Assembly (NCBI RefSeq): GCF_036226365.1 | Contig: NZ_CP108462.1 | Span: 8,538,001 to 8,602,000, forward strand | Direction of reading: 5' to 3' | Length of the DNA: 64,000 nt | DNA from: Streptomyces sp. NBC_01262 | GTDB lineage: Bacteria > Actinomycetota > Actinomycetes > Streptomycetales > Streptomycetaceae | Shown: positions 19,884 to 29,052 of the stretch, one piece after another | How positions within the stretch are numbered: position 1 is the stretch's first letter | Layout of the letters: each line of letters opens with the position of its first letter | The notes under the pieces: model-generated | Database searches by the model: none | Seen by the model: only the letters and a program-made list of their open reading frames with translations | What the model was told of the DNA's origin: nothing | Translations under genes and position numbers: made by a program

Positions 19884-22800
19884 ATGAGCGGCAGCACGCG
19901 TTCCCAGGCCCCCGAGCGGCAGCCGAAGCCGAAGGCCCGCCGCCAGCAGCGCAAAACCCGTACGCCCGAGCCCAAACAGATCATCAGCGGCGCCGGCCAC
20001 CCCCTGGACCCCGCAGTCCGCCGCGACCTCGAAACCCGCCTCGGCCACGACTTCAGCCAGGTCCGGGTCCACACCGACCGCGACTCCGCCGCCCTCACCG
20101 ACCTCGTCGGCGCCGACGCCGTCACCGTCGGACAGGACGTGTTCTTCGCCGAGGGCGCCTTCCGCCCCGGTACGGAGGACGGCCGCCGCCTCCTCGCCCA
20201 CGAACTGCTCCACACGGTCCAGGCCCCGAACCCCCTCGGCGCGCTCCGCGCCGGACGCGACTTCGGCGGCGTCAGCCTCCCGCAGGACCCGATCGAGCGT
20301 GAGGCCGAGCAGGGAGCGCGCTCCGGCCCCGGGCCCCAGCCCGGCGTCACCCCCGAGGCGACCCCCGGCTGGCTGCGCTACGCGAAGGTCAACGCCGACC
20401 AGTACCGCACCGAGCGTCTGGACCCGGCCACCCTCGTCGACCGCCTCACCGCGGGCATCCTGCGCTCCCTGCGCGGCGACCCGACGGATGCCGCCGGCCG
20501 GGTACGGCAGCAACTGGACCGGTTCGCCCCGGAGTTGCAGGACTCCGTCCTGGGGCGGCTGGAGCTGCGGCTGCCGTCCTCGGACTACGAACGCGTACTG
20601 GAACTGGTCGACGACGCCGAGCACGGTCCGGCGGCCGCGAATGCCGCCGTGACGCCCGAGCCGGTGACCGACGCCGCCGAGCGGACCGGGACCGACCGGG
20701 ACCGCGAGCAGCAGGCGGAGCGGGGCGATCACGAGCAGGAGCAGCAGCACGGCGAGGACAAGAAGCAGGAGCAGGAGCAGAAGAAGGACAAGGAGCCCGA
20801 GGACGGGTCGAAGCAGCCGGACGACTCGGAGAAGAAGCAGCAGCAGAAGCCGGAGGACGAGCAGCCCGCGCAACAGGGCGCTGAGCCGCAACTCCAGCCC
20901 CAGCCCCAGCCCCAGGCCCAGCCGCGTGCCGACGGCGAGGCAGCGACGGCGGCGGCGCAGCCCCAGCCCGCCGAGACACTCTCCGTCGCGGCGGCCGTCG
21001 GCGCGCCCGAGCGCGAGAGCAGGCAGGCGGAGCAGCAGCCCGTGGCGGGCGCCAAGCCGCAGGAGCCCGGCGACCGGCAGGCGCCGCAGCCCGCGCAGGT
21101 GAAGCCGGACGAGGTCGACCGGATCGTCCAGGCCAAGGACAGCCCGCTGGTCCAGCACGGGCTGCTGGACGACGGTGACAAGGACGACCCCCGCGAGGAG
21201 GAGCAGCCTCTCGGCCTGGAAGCAGGCGCGGGCAGTGCTGTGGAGGCGGTGGCCGACGACGACAAGGAGCCGCAGTCCGCCCCCGCCGAGCCCGAGTTGA
21301 AGCCGGAGGACTTCCTCCCTTCCACCGACCTCGATGTGTCCAACGTCCCCACCGCCGAGGGGATCACCCTTTCGCCCTCCGGCGCGCCCCCGGCCGCCGC
21401 AGAGGCGCCGAGCTTCCCCGAACCGCCGGCCACCAAGGCGGAGCAGACCGAGGCGGAGCGCGAGAACGAACCCGAGGACGAGGAAGCGCCCGCAGCGCCC
21501 GCCGCCGAGGCGGAGGATCGCACGGCCAAGGACCTTCAGCCGGAGCAGCCGGTCGAGGCCGAGGTCGGCCCCGACCCTGAGACCGCTCCCGAGACCGCCC
21601 CCACGACCGCTGTTGAGCGCGACGAGCACCAGGAGGACGAGCCCCGGGAAGCGGAGCAGCAGCCCCAGCCCGCGACTTCGGCCGCCGGGGCGGGACCTGT
21701 CGGCGCCGGCACCGAGCCCGCCGCCCCGGTCGCCACCCCCACCACCGCCCCGATCGCCGCACCGGGCCCGGCCGCCGAACAGGCCGATACCCCGGGCATG
21801 TCGCAGACCGCGCCCGCGCCCGACGCGTCGCTCGAAGCGGGCGGCGGCGCCTGCGCGGGCCCCCAGCAGCCCACCACCGAGGCGGACAAGCCGGAAGGCG
21901 GCGCGGGCGGCTGCGGCGGCGGAGGCGGCGGGCAGGCCAAGCAGGAGGAGAAGCCGGCGCCGCCGGACGTGTCCGGCCAGGACCCGCAGAGCGCGCTCGC
22001 CACGGCCGCCGCCCTGCCTCCGGACCAGATGCAGAGCACGCTGGACGGCGTCGACGGTTCCGTGGACCGTACGGTCGGCGAGCAGCACGCCGAACTCCAG
22101 GCCGCGCCGCCGACCGAGGAGCGCCCCGCGGGCGCCCCGAGGACGCAGCACGGCACGCCGGAGGCGGCGGCCCCCGCCGAAGCGGTGACAGGGCAGTTGG
22201 AGCGGGTCGGCCCCGAGGGCGCTGAGGGCGACCAGACGAAGGCCGAGGACAAGAAGGTCGAGGGCCGCAACCCCGCCGAGCAGGTCCGTACGCCCAATGT
22301 CGCCGACGACGCCTCGAACCAGGTCACCGCCCAGGACGTCGAGAACATGCAGGGCGCGGTCAACGAGGTGCCCTCCACCGACCCGGCGCTGAATGTGACC
22401 GTCGGCGCGACACCCGCCGTCGAGCTGACCGGCGAGAGCGACCCGAAGCGTACCGACGAGCAGTCGGGCAAGCTCCAGGACAAGTCGGCCAGGATCCTCG
22501 GCGTCGGCCGGGACGACTCGGCCAAGCCCATGGGCGAGGACCGGATCTACCCCGACGTCCCGAAGGAAACCCTCAAGGGCACCGTCCCCGGCGGCGAGAG
22601 CGCCGGCGGCGGCCGCCCCACGGCGAGCGCGGCCGGGCCCAAGCCGGGCGTGGCCGCCGTGGCCCAGCAGGAGCGCGGGACCCAGATCCAGGGGTCGGTC
22701 GGCCAGACCCAGGGCCGCATGGGCACCGAACAGGCCGAGCACAAGCGGTCCGAGGCCGAGCAGCGCCAGCAGAACCAGACCGATGTCGACCAGGCCACCG

Positions 22801-25772
22801 CCGACAACGCCGAAGCCCAGGCAGGCGAACGCGGCTCCGCGGCCGCGGCCGTCAAGGGCGAGCGCGCGCAGTGGCGGAAGGAGCAGGACGACAGGATCTC
22901 CGAGTCGGACACCGAGGCCGGCAAGGAGCACACCGACAAGAACGAGCAGATCCTCAAGAAGCGCACCGACACCGACAAGGATGTCAAGGACCGCCAGTCC
23001 AAGGACAACGAGGAGATCCAGAACAAGCGTAAGGAGGCCGAGGACAAGGCGCGGAAGGAGAAGGACCGCAAGAAGGAGGAGTCCTCCGGCTGGTGGGGCT
23101 GGGTCAAGTCGAAGGTGAAGGCGGCCTTCGATGCCCTGGTCTCCGTCGTCACCGGCATCTTCGACTTCTTCCGGGGCCTGGTCAACGGCATCATCAACAA
23201 GTTCAGGGAGTTCGCGAACTGGGCCATCGACCAGGCCCGCAAGCTCGCCGTCGACCTGATCAACAAGCTCGCCGACGCCCTCATCAGGATCTGCGACGTC
23301 CTGCTCGCCGCCTTCCCCGAACTCCGCGACAGGTTCCGCAAGAAGATCGAGGAGTGGCGCGACAAGGCCATCGCCAAGGTCAACGAATGGGCCGACAAGC
23401 TCAAGGCCGCCGTCAACAAGCTCCTCGACGCCCTCGCCGCCGGGCTCAACGCGCTGCTCAACGCCCTGGAAGCGGGCCTCAAGGCGGCGATCAACGCCGT
23501 ACGCGACGCCGTGGTCGCCGCCATCGACTTCGCCCAGAAGGCGATCGCCGCGTTCGCCCAGTTCGCGGCCCTGGTCGGTGACATCGCGGCCGACCCGGGG
23601 GCCTGGCTGTCCAACCTCGGCGCCTCTGCCAGCCAGGGCATCCAGAACCACCTCTGGGGCGCCATCAAGACCGCGGTGCGGACCTGGTTCAACGAGAAGG
23701 TCGAATCGGTCGTCGGCCTGACCTCGACGCTGGTCAACATCCTGGTCAAGGGCTGCATCTCGCTGAAGCAGATCGGCCGGATGGCCTGGCAGGCGATCGT
23801 CGCCGCGCTGCCGGGGATGATCATCTCGATCGTCATCGAGAAGCTCGTCTCACTCATCGTGCCCGCCGCCGGCGCCATCATGACGATCATCCAGGGGCTG
23901 ATGGCGGCCTGGAACACCATCAGCAAGATCATCGCGGCCTTCGGGAAGTTCTTCACCTTCCTCAAGGCCGTCAAGGCCGGCCCGGCCGTCGCCGCCTGCC
24001 TCTTCGCCGACGCGGTCGCCGCCGGTGTCGTCGCCCTCCTCGACTTCATCACCAACTTCCTTCTCACCCGCCTCAAGTCGGCCGGCAAGAGCGTCGGCAC
24101 CAAGCTCAAGTCCATCGCCCAGCGCATCATGAAGGGCCTCGCCAAGGCCGGCAAAGGCGCCCGCAAAGCCGTGGGCGGCGCCGTCAACCGCGCCCGCACC
24201 GGCCTGCGCAACGCAGCCGCCGCCCTCCGCAGCCCCCGCAGCCGCCAACCGGCCCTGGCGGGCCACCCCTCCCCGCGCACGCGGCCGGGCCCGACCCGCC
24301 GCCCGGGCGACCACCGCCCCGCCGGGCGCGGACCCAGGCGTGAGCACGAGCCCCCCAAACGTCGCGACGCGGAGAAGCCCAAGCCCAGCCGCCCCCGCCC
24401 CCCGGTCTCCCGCACCGGCCAGGCCCTCAAGCGTGCCAAGGGCGCGGTCAAGGGCGCTCTGAAGAAGGTCGGCAACGCCGCCCGCGCCCTCGGCCGCAAG
24501 CTCAAGAACAGCAAACTCGGCCGCGCCCTCACCAACAGTGCCCGCAAGATGCGCGATGCCTTCAAGCGGCAGCGTGACCGGCTGCGGGACAAGTACAGGC
24601 AGCGCCAACAGCGGCGTAAGCAGCAGCGCGACGACCGCCGCAAGCGTGAGAACTCCCCGGAGTCCAAGGAAGCCCGGCTCACTAAGATCGTCGCTCGCGT
24701 CCGCCCCAAGGTGGAGAGCTTGCTGAAGCGCGGGGTGACCGGAGTCGCCATGCGCGCGGCGCTGTTCGCCATGCGCGTCTGGTACCGCCTGACGAGCCTT
24801 CTCGCCAATGGCTCACCGCGTTTCCAGGTCGCTGCCACGCTCAATCCGCGGCAGGTGGCGGGCGTCGGCTTCGAGCTGACCGGTGAGGATCTTCGTCAAC
24901 TTGTGCACGAGGTTTCCAGAGAGCTCCTGTCCCGCCCCGATGTGGCCGATGCGGCCGAGCGCATGCGGCTCACCAAGGCACGCAACGGTGAGCAGCCGCT
25001 GGAGATGACGGGAGCTCAGGATCTGCCTGGCGCGGTGCGCTATCTGCGCGAACGCGGTGGCAACCTGGAAGTGTCAATGCCCAACGGAAGCCGCAAGGTC
25101 GTAGGACCCCATGCGCCTGCCTTCCGCGAGCGCGAGACCTATCTGTCGAGCCGCGACAGGGCTCCGGTCGCGGAGGAGAACAGAAGTGGAGCCACCAACG
25201 CGATCACGCAGGTTGTGGGAACCTATCCGGAAATCGCCACCGAGCTTTCCAAGACCGGGATGTCGGACCAGAGAATTGCCAGTGTCATTCGTGCCTTTAT
25301 CCAGACGGGGCATCTCCCGGGCTCCCTGAGCGACAAGCAGCAGGATTTGATCCGGCACACGCAGTGGCTCATGTTCGTTCGGGAGTCCGTACGCAATCCG
25401 GCCAATCTGGGTTTCGCCGCGATGACGACCGATCTTGTGCAGCGCAAGAACCTCACCTGGAATCAGGCATTTACTGCGTACGAGGGTACGGGAGTGCCTG
25501 GAGAGCGCGGACTTTTCCCGATGTCCATGCTGGGCGCCGCGAGCTCCGCTCGTGGCCTGGAGGCGGTGGAGAGCGGGAAGCGAAAGGAGCGGCCGGGGCG
25601 GGCGAAGGACAAGCGTGACGAACTGAAGCGCAGGGAGATCGAGATTGCTGAGCGATGGGTCGGTGCGATTACCGACAGCCAGGGAATCGTGGGCCCCACG
25701 GAGGCTGCGGCCATACAGAAGGGTCGTAAGATCATCGGTGACTATCTGCTCGCGTTCTACAGGCTCGGCTGA
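19884..25772 (+). CDS. Giant DUF4157 eCIS protein, putative toxin and/or tape measure
   Basis: The 1962-residue product has five zones. Residues 33-113 are DUF4157, with DFSQVRVHTDRDSA, ADAVTVGQDVFFAEG and the metalloprotease-like HELLH at 106-110. Residues 250-1068 are Glu/Gln/Ala/Pro-rich and likely disordered, with a Cys/Gly-rich patch (GGACAGPQQ, GGCGGGGGG). Residues 1069-1400 are long amphipathic helices starting at WWGWVKSKVKAAF, with two hydrophobic stretches (about 1311-1341 and 1363-1394) that could insert in a membrane. Residues 1400-1605 are very basic. Residues 1606-1962 form a distinct domain with RHTQWLMFVRESVRNPA and FPMSMLGAASSARGL, coded by less GC-biased DNA. DUF4157 is a known marker of eCIS-linked toxins. 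No other tape-measure candidate exists in the operon, so a structural role is also possible. The C-terminal domain is not one I can name. Confidence 0.9.
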   Translation: MSGSTRSQAPERQPKPKARRQQRKTRTPEPKQIISGAGHPLDPAVRRDLETRLGHDFSQVRVHTDRDSAALTDLVGADAVTVGQDVFFAEGAFRPGTEDGRRLLAHELLHTVQAPNPLGALRAGRDFGGVSLPQDPIEREAEQGARSGPGPQPGVTPEATPGWLRYAKVNADQYRTERLDPATLVDRLTAGILRSLRGDPTDAAGRVRQQLDRFAPELQDSVLGRLELRLPSSDYERVLELVDDAEHGPAAANAAVTPEPVTDAAERTGTDRDREQQAERGDHEQEQQHGEDKKQEQEQKKDKEPEDGSKQPDDSEKKQQQKPEDEQPAQQGAEPQLQPQPQPQAQPRADGEAATAAAQPQPAETLSVAAAVGAPERESRQAEQQPVAGAKPQEPGDRQAPQPAQVKPDEVDRIVQAKDSPLVQHGLLDDGDKDDPREEEQPLGLEAGAGSAVEAVADDDKEPQSAPAEPELKPEDFLPSTDLDVSNVPTAEGITLSPSGAPPAAAEAPSFPEPPATKAEQTEAERENEPEDEEAPAAPAAEAEDRTAKDLQPEQPVEAEVGPDPETAPETAPTTAVERDEHQEDEPREAEQQPQPATSAAGAGPVGAGTEPAAPVATPTTAPIAAPGPAAEQADTPGMSQTAPAPDASLEAGGGACAGPQQPTTEADKPEGGAGGCGGGGGGQAKQEEKPAPPDVSGQDPQSALATAAALPPDQMQSTLDGVDGSVDRTVGEQHAELQAAPPTEERPAGAPRTQHGTPEAAAPAEAVTGQLERVGPEGAEGDQTKAEDKKVEGRNPAEQVRTPNVADDASNQVTAQDVENMQGAVNEVPSTDPALNVTVGATPAVELTGESDPKRTDEQSGKLQDKSARILGVGRDDSAKPMGEDRIYPDVPKETLKGTVPGGESAGGGRPTASAAGPKPGVAAVAQQERGTQIQGSVGQTQGRMGTEQAEHKRSEAEQRQQNQTDVDQATADNAEAQAGERGSAAAAVKGERAQWRKEQDDRISESDTEAGKEHTDKNEQILKKRTDTDKDVKDRQSKDNEEIQNKRKEAEDKARKEKDRKKEESSGWWGWVKSKVKAAFDALVSVVTGIFDFFRGLVNGIINKFREFANWAIDQARKLAVDLINKLADALIRICDVLLAAFPELRDRFRKKIEEWRDKAIAKVNEWADKLKAAVNKLLDALAAGLNALLNALEAGLKAAINAVRDAVVAAIDFAQKAIAAFAQFAALVGDIAADPGAWLSNLGASASQGIQNHLWGAIKTAVRTWFNEKVESVVGLTSTLVNILVKGCISLKQIGRMAWQAIVAALPGMIISIVIEKLVSLIVPAAGAIMTIIQGLMAAWNTISKIIAAFGKFFTFLKAVKAGPAVAACLFADAVAAGVVALLDFITNFLLTRLKSAGKSVGTKLKSIAQRIMKGLAKAGKGARKAVGGAVNRARTGLRNAAAALRSPRSRQPALAGHPSPRTRPGPTRRPGDHRPAGRGPRREHEPPKRRDAEKPKPSRPRPPVSRTGQALKRAKGAVKGALKKVGNAARALGRKLKNSKLGRALTNSARKMRDAFKRQRDRLRDKYRQRQQRRKQQRDDRRKRENSPESKEARLTKIVARVRPKVESLLKRGVTGVAMRAALFAMRVWYRLTSLLANGSPRFQVAATLNPRQVAGVGFELTGEDLRQLVHEVSRELLSRPDVADAAERMRLTKARNGEQPLEMTGAQDLPGAVRYLRERGGNLEVSMPNGSRKVVGPHAPAFRERETYLSSRDRAPVAEENRSGATNAITQVVGTYPEIATELSKTGMSDQRIASVIRAFIQTGHLPGSLSDKQQDLIRHTQWLMFVRESVRNPANLGFAAMTTDLVQRKNLTWNQAFTAYEGTGVPGERGLFPMSMLGAASSARGLEAVESGKRKERPGRAKDKRDELKRREIEIAERWVGAITDSQGIVGPTEAAAIQKGRKIIGDYLLAFYRLG

Positions 25773-25778
25773 GGAAAA

Positions 25779-26360
25779 ATGAGGTGCGGTGTGTCGGATC
25801 CGTTCAAGCGGTTGGTTCTTGAGCAGCACGTCACCAAGGATGACATCGAACTTGGCGCATGGAATCTCGACTGGATCATCTGGGAAACGGATGAGGAGGT
25901 TTCCGGTGCCTATGTGGATGTCTGGTTGACGCAGGACCAGAAAACCAGGATTCATGTTGTCGACGACCGGCCCGTTGGGCTTCTCTACTTCACGGTGCGC
26001 GGTGACAATGTCGACCTTGTTGAGGAGCGGATTCAAGAGAATTTCGACCTCTGGCCATTCCGGGAAGCCATTTCAGCCCTGCGCGATGCGCCCGGCCGGG
26101 ACGAGAAACTGATCGCCGCCTACGCCACCGCTCTCACTGCTCCGGTTGAGCAGTCGGAAGCTGTGGAGGACGCGTTCCGAGAACTGGCGCAAGACACCGA
26201 TCCTGGAATCCGCCAAGCCGTGGTGATTGCGACGGGATATGCACCTCTGTCCGGACTCGTCCGGCTGGTAGAGGAACTCAGAGATCATGACCCGGTGGAA
26301 CATGTGAGGGAAAATGCGCGAATTCTGTTGGACGGGCTCCGCGCCGATGGATCGGAATAG
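25779..26360 (+). CDS. Putative immunity protein for the DUF4157 effector
   Basis: The 193-residue product follows the giant gene by 6 bases. It is acidic, with an N-terminal beta-rich part (GAWNLDWIIWETDEE, VDVWLTQDQKTRIHVV, PVGLLYFTVRGD) and a C-terminal helical part (from about 85) that looks like HEAT-type repeats (FRELAQDTDPGIRQAVVIAT, LVRLVEELRDHDPVEHV). The start is either ATG 25779 or GTG 25791 (VSDPFKRLVL); the second has a better-placed TGAGGTG site. GC counted by hand is 32 of 60 at 25801-25860, against 40 of 60 at 26401-26460 in the next gene. It does not resemble any CIS structural part. Immunity function is inferred from position, acidity and composition. Confidence 0.75.
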   Translation: MRCGVSDPFKRLVLEQHVTKDDIELGAWNLDWIIWETDEEVSGAYVDVWLTQDQKTRIHVVDDRPVGLLYFTVRGDNVDLVEERIQENFDLWPFREAISALRDAPGRDEKLIAAYATALTAPVEQSEAVEDAFRELAQDTDPGIRQAVVIATGYAPLSGLVRLVEELRDHDPVEHVRENARILLDGLRADGSE

Positions 26361-26363
26361 CCC

Positions 26364-27002
26364 ATGACCATCGCCGACATTCCCAAGCCCGTCCGCGCCG
26401 GACTGGTCATCGTCGACCCCCAGCGCGGCACCCCGCAGCAGGTCATCGTGCTGCAGTTCAACCCCGACAGCCTGGAGCGCACGCTCGCCCCGCAGGCCGC
26501 CGGGGCGGACGGCGCGGGGGACCGGACCGAGGCGTTGCGGTTGAAGGGTCCGGCGGTGGAGAACTGGAAGTTCACCGCGGAGATCGACGCGACGGACCAG
26601 CTGGATGTCGCGGCGCCGAACGGCATCCACCCTCACCTGGCGGTGCTGGAGATGCTGGTTAACCCGTCCAGCGCCCGGCTGCGGCAGAACGAGGCGCTGG
26701 CGGCGCTCGGGACGCTGGAGATCACGCCGATCGAGAGTCCGCTGACGCTGTTCACGTGGGGCAACAAGCGGGTGCTGCCGGTGCGGCTGACCGAACTGTC
26801 GGTCACGGAGGAGGCGTTCGACATCGAGCTGAACCCGATCAGGGCGGCGGTCGGGATCGGGCTGCGGGTGCTGACGACGAGCGATCTGCCGACCGGGCAC
26901 CGGGGTTCGGAGCTGTACATGGCCCATCTGGTGCAGAAGGAGCGCCTGGTCGGCACGGCGGCGTCGGGCCGGCTGGACACGCTCGGAGTGAGGGGAATCT
27001 GA
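26364..27002 (+). CDS. CIS tube initiator/adaptor protein (Pvc7-like)
   Basis: The 212-residue protein has IPKPVRAGLVIVDP, QQVIVLQFNPDSLERTL and PAVENWKFTAEIDATDQLD, the pattern of the CIS tube-type family to which Pvc7/Afp7 belong. EALAALGTLEITPIESPLTLFTWGNKRVLPVRLTEL follows the usual order, and SVTEEAFDIELNPIRAAVGI is the conserved end. In Afp and PVC this protein sits between the hub and the first tube ring, together with a LysM part that here is a separate gene. It starts 3 bases after the orphan gene; GC composition returns to the operon norm here. Confidence 0.9.
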   Translation: MTIADIPKPVRAGLVIVDPQRGTPQQVIVLQFNPDSLERTLAPQAAGADGAGDRTEALRLKGPAVENWKFTAEIDATDQLDVAAPNGIHPHLAVLEMLVNPSSARLRQNEALAALGTLEITPIESPLTLFTWGNKRVLPVRLTELSVTEEAFDIELNPIRAAVGIGLRVLTTSDLPTGHRGSELYMAHLVQKERLVGTAASGRLDTLGVRGI

Positions 27003-27352
27003 TGGCGGACGCAACGCAGACGTCGTATCCGAGGTCGAGCCGGTACTACGGCACCGGGACGGCCGTGCACACCGGCGCGGACGGCCGTGAGACCCGCTAT
27101 CTGCGGCGCCGGCTGCTGCCCCGGCCGGAGGACCTGAGCGAGGTCGCCGTGCACACCGTGAGCACCGGGGACCGCCCGGACCTGCTGGCCGCCCGCTACC
27201 TCGGCCGCGCCGACCAGTGGTGGCAGATCGCGGACGCGAACCCGGTGCTCGATCCCCGGGAGCTCACCGACACGCCGGGGCGGCGGATCCGGATCACGCT
27301 CCCCGCCGGTGTGCCAGGACTGCCAGGGATGCCGGGAGGCGTAAATGGCTGA
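27002..27352 (+). CDS. LysM-domain CIS adaptor
   Basis: The 116-residue product starts at the ATG sharing its A with the previous TGA. After a ~30-residue variable N-terminus come RYLRRRLLPRPEDLSE and a LysM-type fold (about 50-95) with VHTVSTGDRPDLLAARYLG and QWWQIADANPVLDP. LysM modules are found at the tip of tail tubes and baseplates (T4 gp53, Pvc7 C-terminus), where they clamp structural parts rather than bind peptidoglycan. The split from the tube-initiator gene is typical of the shorter eCIS type. It overlaps the hub gene by 8 bases. Confidence 0.88.
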   Translation: MADATQTSYPRSSRYYGTGTAVHTGADGRETRYLRRRLLPRPEDLSEVAVHTVSTGDRPDLLAARYLGRADQWWQIADANPVLDPRELTDTPGRRIRITLPAGVPGLPGMPGGVNG

Positions 27353-28487
27353 CGGTCCGATCACCACCGGGCCGATTCGGCTGACGCTGATGATGGGGCC
27401 GCAGATCGCCGTGCCGGTGCCGCAGCAGGTCACCGACGCGCTGCTGTCCGCGCAGGTCACGGTGGCATCGGGGCAGCGCAGCGGATTCCAGCTGGCGTTC
27501 GACCTGTCCAGGAACGGCCTGATCAACACCGGTCTGCTGCCCGCCGGCTTCTTCGACCCCAAGACGCGGGTCGTCCTCACCGCCACCGTCGAGGGCACCG
27601 CGACCGTCCTCATGGACGGGGTGATCATCCGTCAGGAGGTCGGCATCAGCAATCAGCCCGGCCAGTCCACCCTCACCGTCACCGGCGAGGATCTGACCGT
27701 ACTGATGGACCTTGAGGAGAAGGCGGGCATCCCGTTCCCCGCGATGGGACCGGCGGCCCGGGTGGCGGCCATACTCTCGCAGTACGCCCAGTACGGCATC
27801 GTCCCGCTCGTCGTCCCGGAACTCATCCCGCAGACCCCGATGCCGACCCAGCGGATCGACTTCCAGAAGGGCACCGACCTCTCCTACGTGTCGGAGCTGG
27901 CCAAGGCCAACGGCTATGTCTTCTACCTGGACCCCGGCCCGCTGCCCGGCATGAGCCGGGCCTACTGGGGCCCGGAGGTCCGGCTCGGGGTCCCGCAGCA
28001 CGCGCTGAACGTCAACATGGACACGCTGTCCAATGTCGACCAGCTCACCTTCGCCTTCGACGGCACGGCCCGCGAGGAGCCGGAGGCGCGCATCCAGTTC
28101 CCCGCCACCCGGGTCTCGGCGATCCTGCCGGTGCCGGAAGTGAGCATCCTGCGCCCGCCGCTGGCCCTGCGCCCCGCACCCGCCCTGAAGAAGAAGGTCA
28201 TCGGCGACACGGCGAAGAAGGACGCCGGCCAGGTCCTCGCCGAAACCCTCGCCAAGGCCGCGGAGTCCGCGGACGCCGTGTCCGGCTCCGGCCAGCTCGA
28301 CGTCGTCCGGTACGGGTACGTCCTGCGCCCCCGCGAGCTGGTGGGCGTACGCGGCGCCGGGATCACCTACGACGGCCTGTACTTCGTCAAGAGCGTCACC
28401 CACAACCTGCAACGGGGCTCCTACACCCAGAACTTCACCCTCGCCCGCGAGGGGCTGATCTCCCTGACCCCGGCCGTCGTCCCCTAG
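27345..28487 (+). CDS. CIS baseplate hub protein (gp27 / late control D family)
   Basis: The 380-residue protein is the trimeric hub that links spike and tube. Motifs include TVEGTATVLMDGVIIRQEVG, TLTVTGEDLTVLMDLEEK, IDFQKGTDLSYVSELAKANG and YVFYLDPGPLPGMSRAYWGP, all of the phage late control D/gp27 type. GLYFVKSVTHNLQRGSYTQN near the C-terminus is the usual end. In Afp and PVC the hub is fused to the OB-fold spike; here they are separate genes 29 bases apart. An unusual proline/lysine-rich linker lies at about 265-310. Confidence 0.92.
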   Translation: MADGPITTGPIRLTLMMGPQIAVPVPQQVTDALLSAQVTVASGQRSGFQLAFDLSRNGLINTGLLPAGFFDPKTRVVLTATVEGTATVLMDGVIIRQEVGISNQPGQSTLTVTGEDLTVLMDLEEKAGIPFPAMGPAARVAAILSQYAQYGIVPLVVPELIPQTPMPTQRIDFQKGTDLSYVSELAKANGYVFYLDPGPLPGMSRAYWGPEVRLGVPQHALNVNMDTLSNVDQLTFAFDGTAREEPEARIQFPATRVSAILPVPEVSILRPPLALRPAPALKKKVIGDTAKKDAGQVLAETLAKAAESADAVSGSGQLDVVRYGYVLRPRELVGVRGAGITYDGLYFVKSVTHNLQRGSYTQNFTLAREGLISLTPAVVP

Positions 28488-28516
28488 AGCCCTACTACCG
28501 CACCAGGAGCCCGCGC

Positions 28517-29032
28517 ATGCCCGCAGAACCCACTCGCTACCTCGGCAAGTACCGGGGCACGGTGGTCAACAACGTTGACCCGAACGGAGTCGGCCGTATC
28601 CAGGTCCAGGTCCCGGACGTGCTGGGCGACGCGATCTCGTCATGGGCGATGCCGTGCTTCCCGGTGGCCGGACCCGGCATGGGGGAGTGGGCGATCCCGC
28701 CGCGGGACGCCGGGGTGTGGGTGGAGTTCGAGCAGGGCGACCCCAGCTACCCGATCTGGACGGGCTGCTGGTTCGGCTCCGCCACCGAGGTCCCGGCCGC
28801 CGCGAGGCCGGCCATCCCGACCCAGCACAACATCGTTCTGCAGACCAGCGGGCAGCGCTTGATCGTGCTGTCCGACGAGCCCGGCGGCAAGGGCATCACG
28901 CTCCGGCACCCGTCCGGCGCGTCCATCGTGATCGACGACTCGGGGATCCACCTCGACAACGGCCAGGGCGCTTCCATCTCGCTCAGCGGCCCGACCGTGA
29001 CCATCAACCAGGACGCCCTGAGCGTGACCTGA
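28517..29032 (+). CDS. CIS spike protein, OB-fold (gp5 / baseplate assembly V family)
   Basis: The 171-residue product has YRGTVVNNVDPNGVGRIQVQ, PDVLGDAISSWAMPCFPVAG and PPRDAGVWVEFEQGDPSYPI, the classic OB-fold of the phage gp5/VgrG type. The C-terminal part (GKGITLRHPSGASIVIDDSG, SLSGPTVTIN) forms the start of the beta-helical spike. The lysozyme domain of T4 gp5 is absent; a separate amidase gene lies at the end of the operon. It is followed by a PAAR-like tip protein. Confidence 0.93.
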   Translation: MPAEPTRYLGKYRGTVVNNVDPNGVGRIQVQVPDVLGDAISSWAMPCFPVAGPGMGEWAIPPRDAGVWVEFEQGDPSYPIWTGCWFGSATEVPAAARPAIPTQHNIVLQTSGQRLIVLSDEPGGKGITLRHPSGASIVIDDSGIHLDNGQGASISLSGPTVTINQDALSVT

Positions 29033-29052
29033 CGGGGGAAAGGTTCAAGTTC

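Noticed and set aside
20700..23090. Possible frameshifts in the low-complexity middle of the DUF4157 gene
   Set aside because: The frame stays open and the composition pattern is steady, so disorder explains it better.
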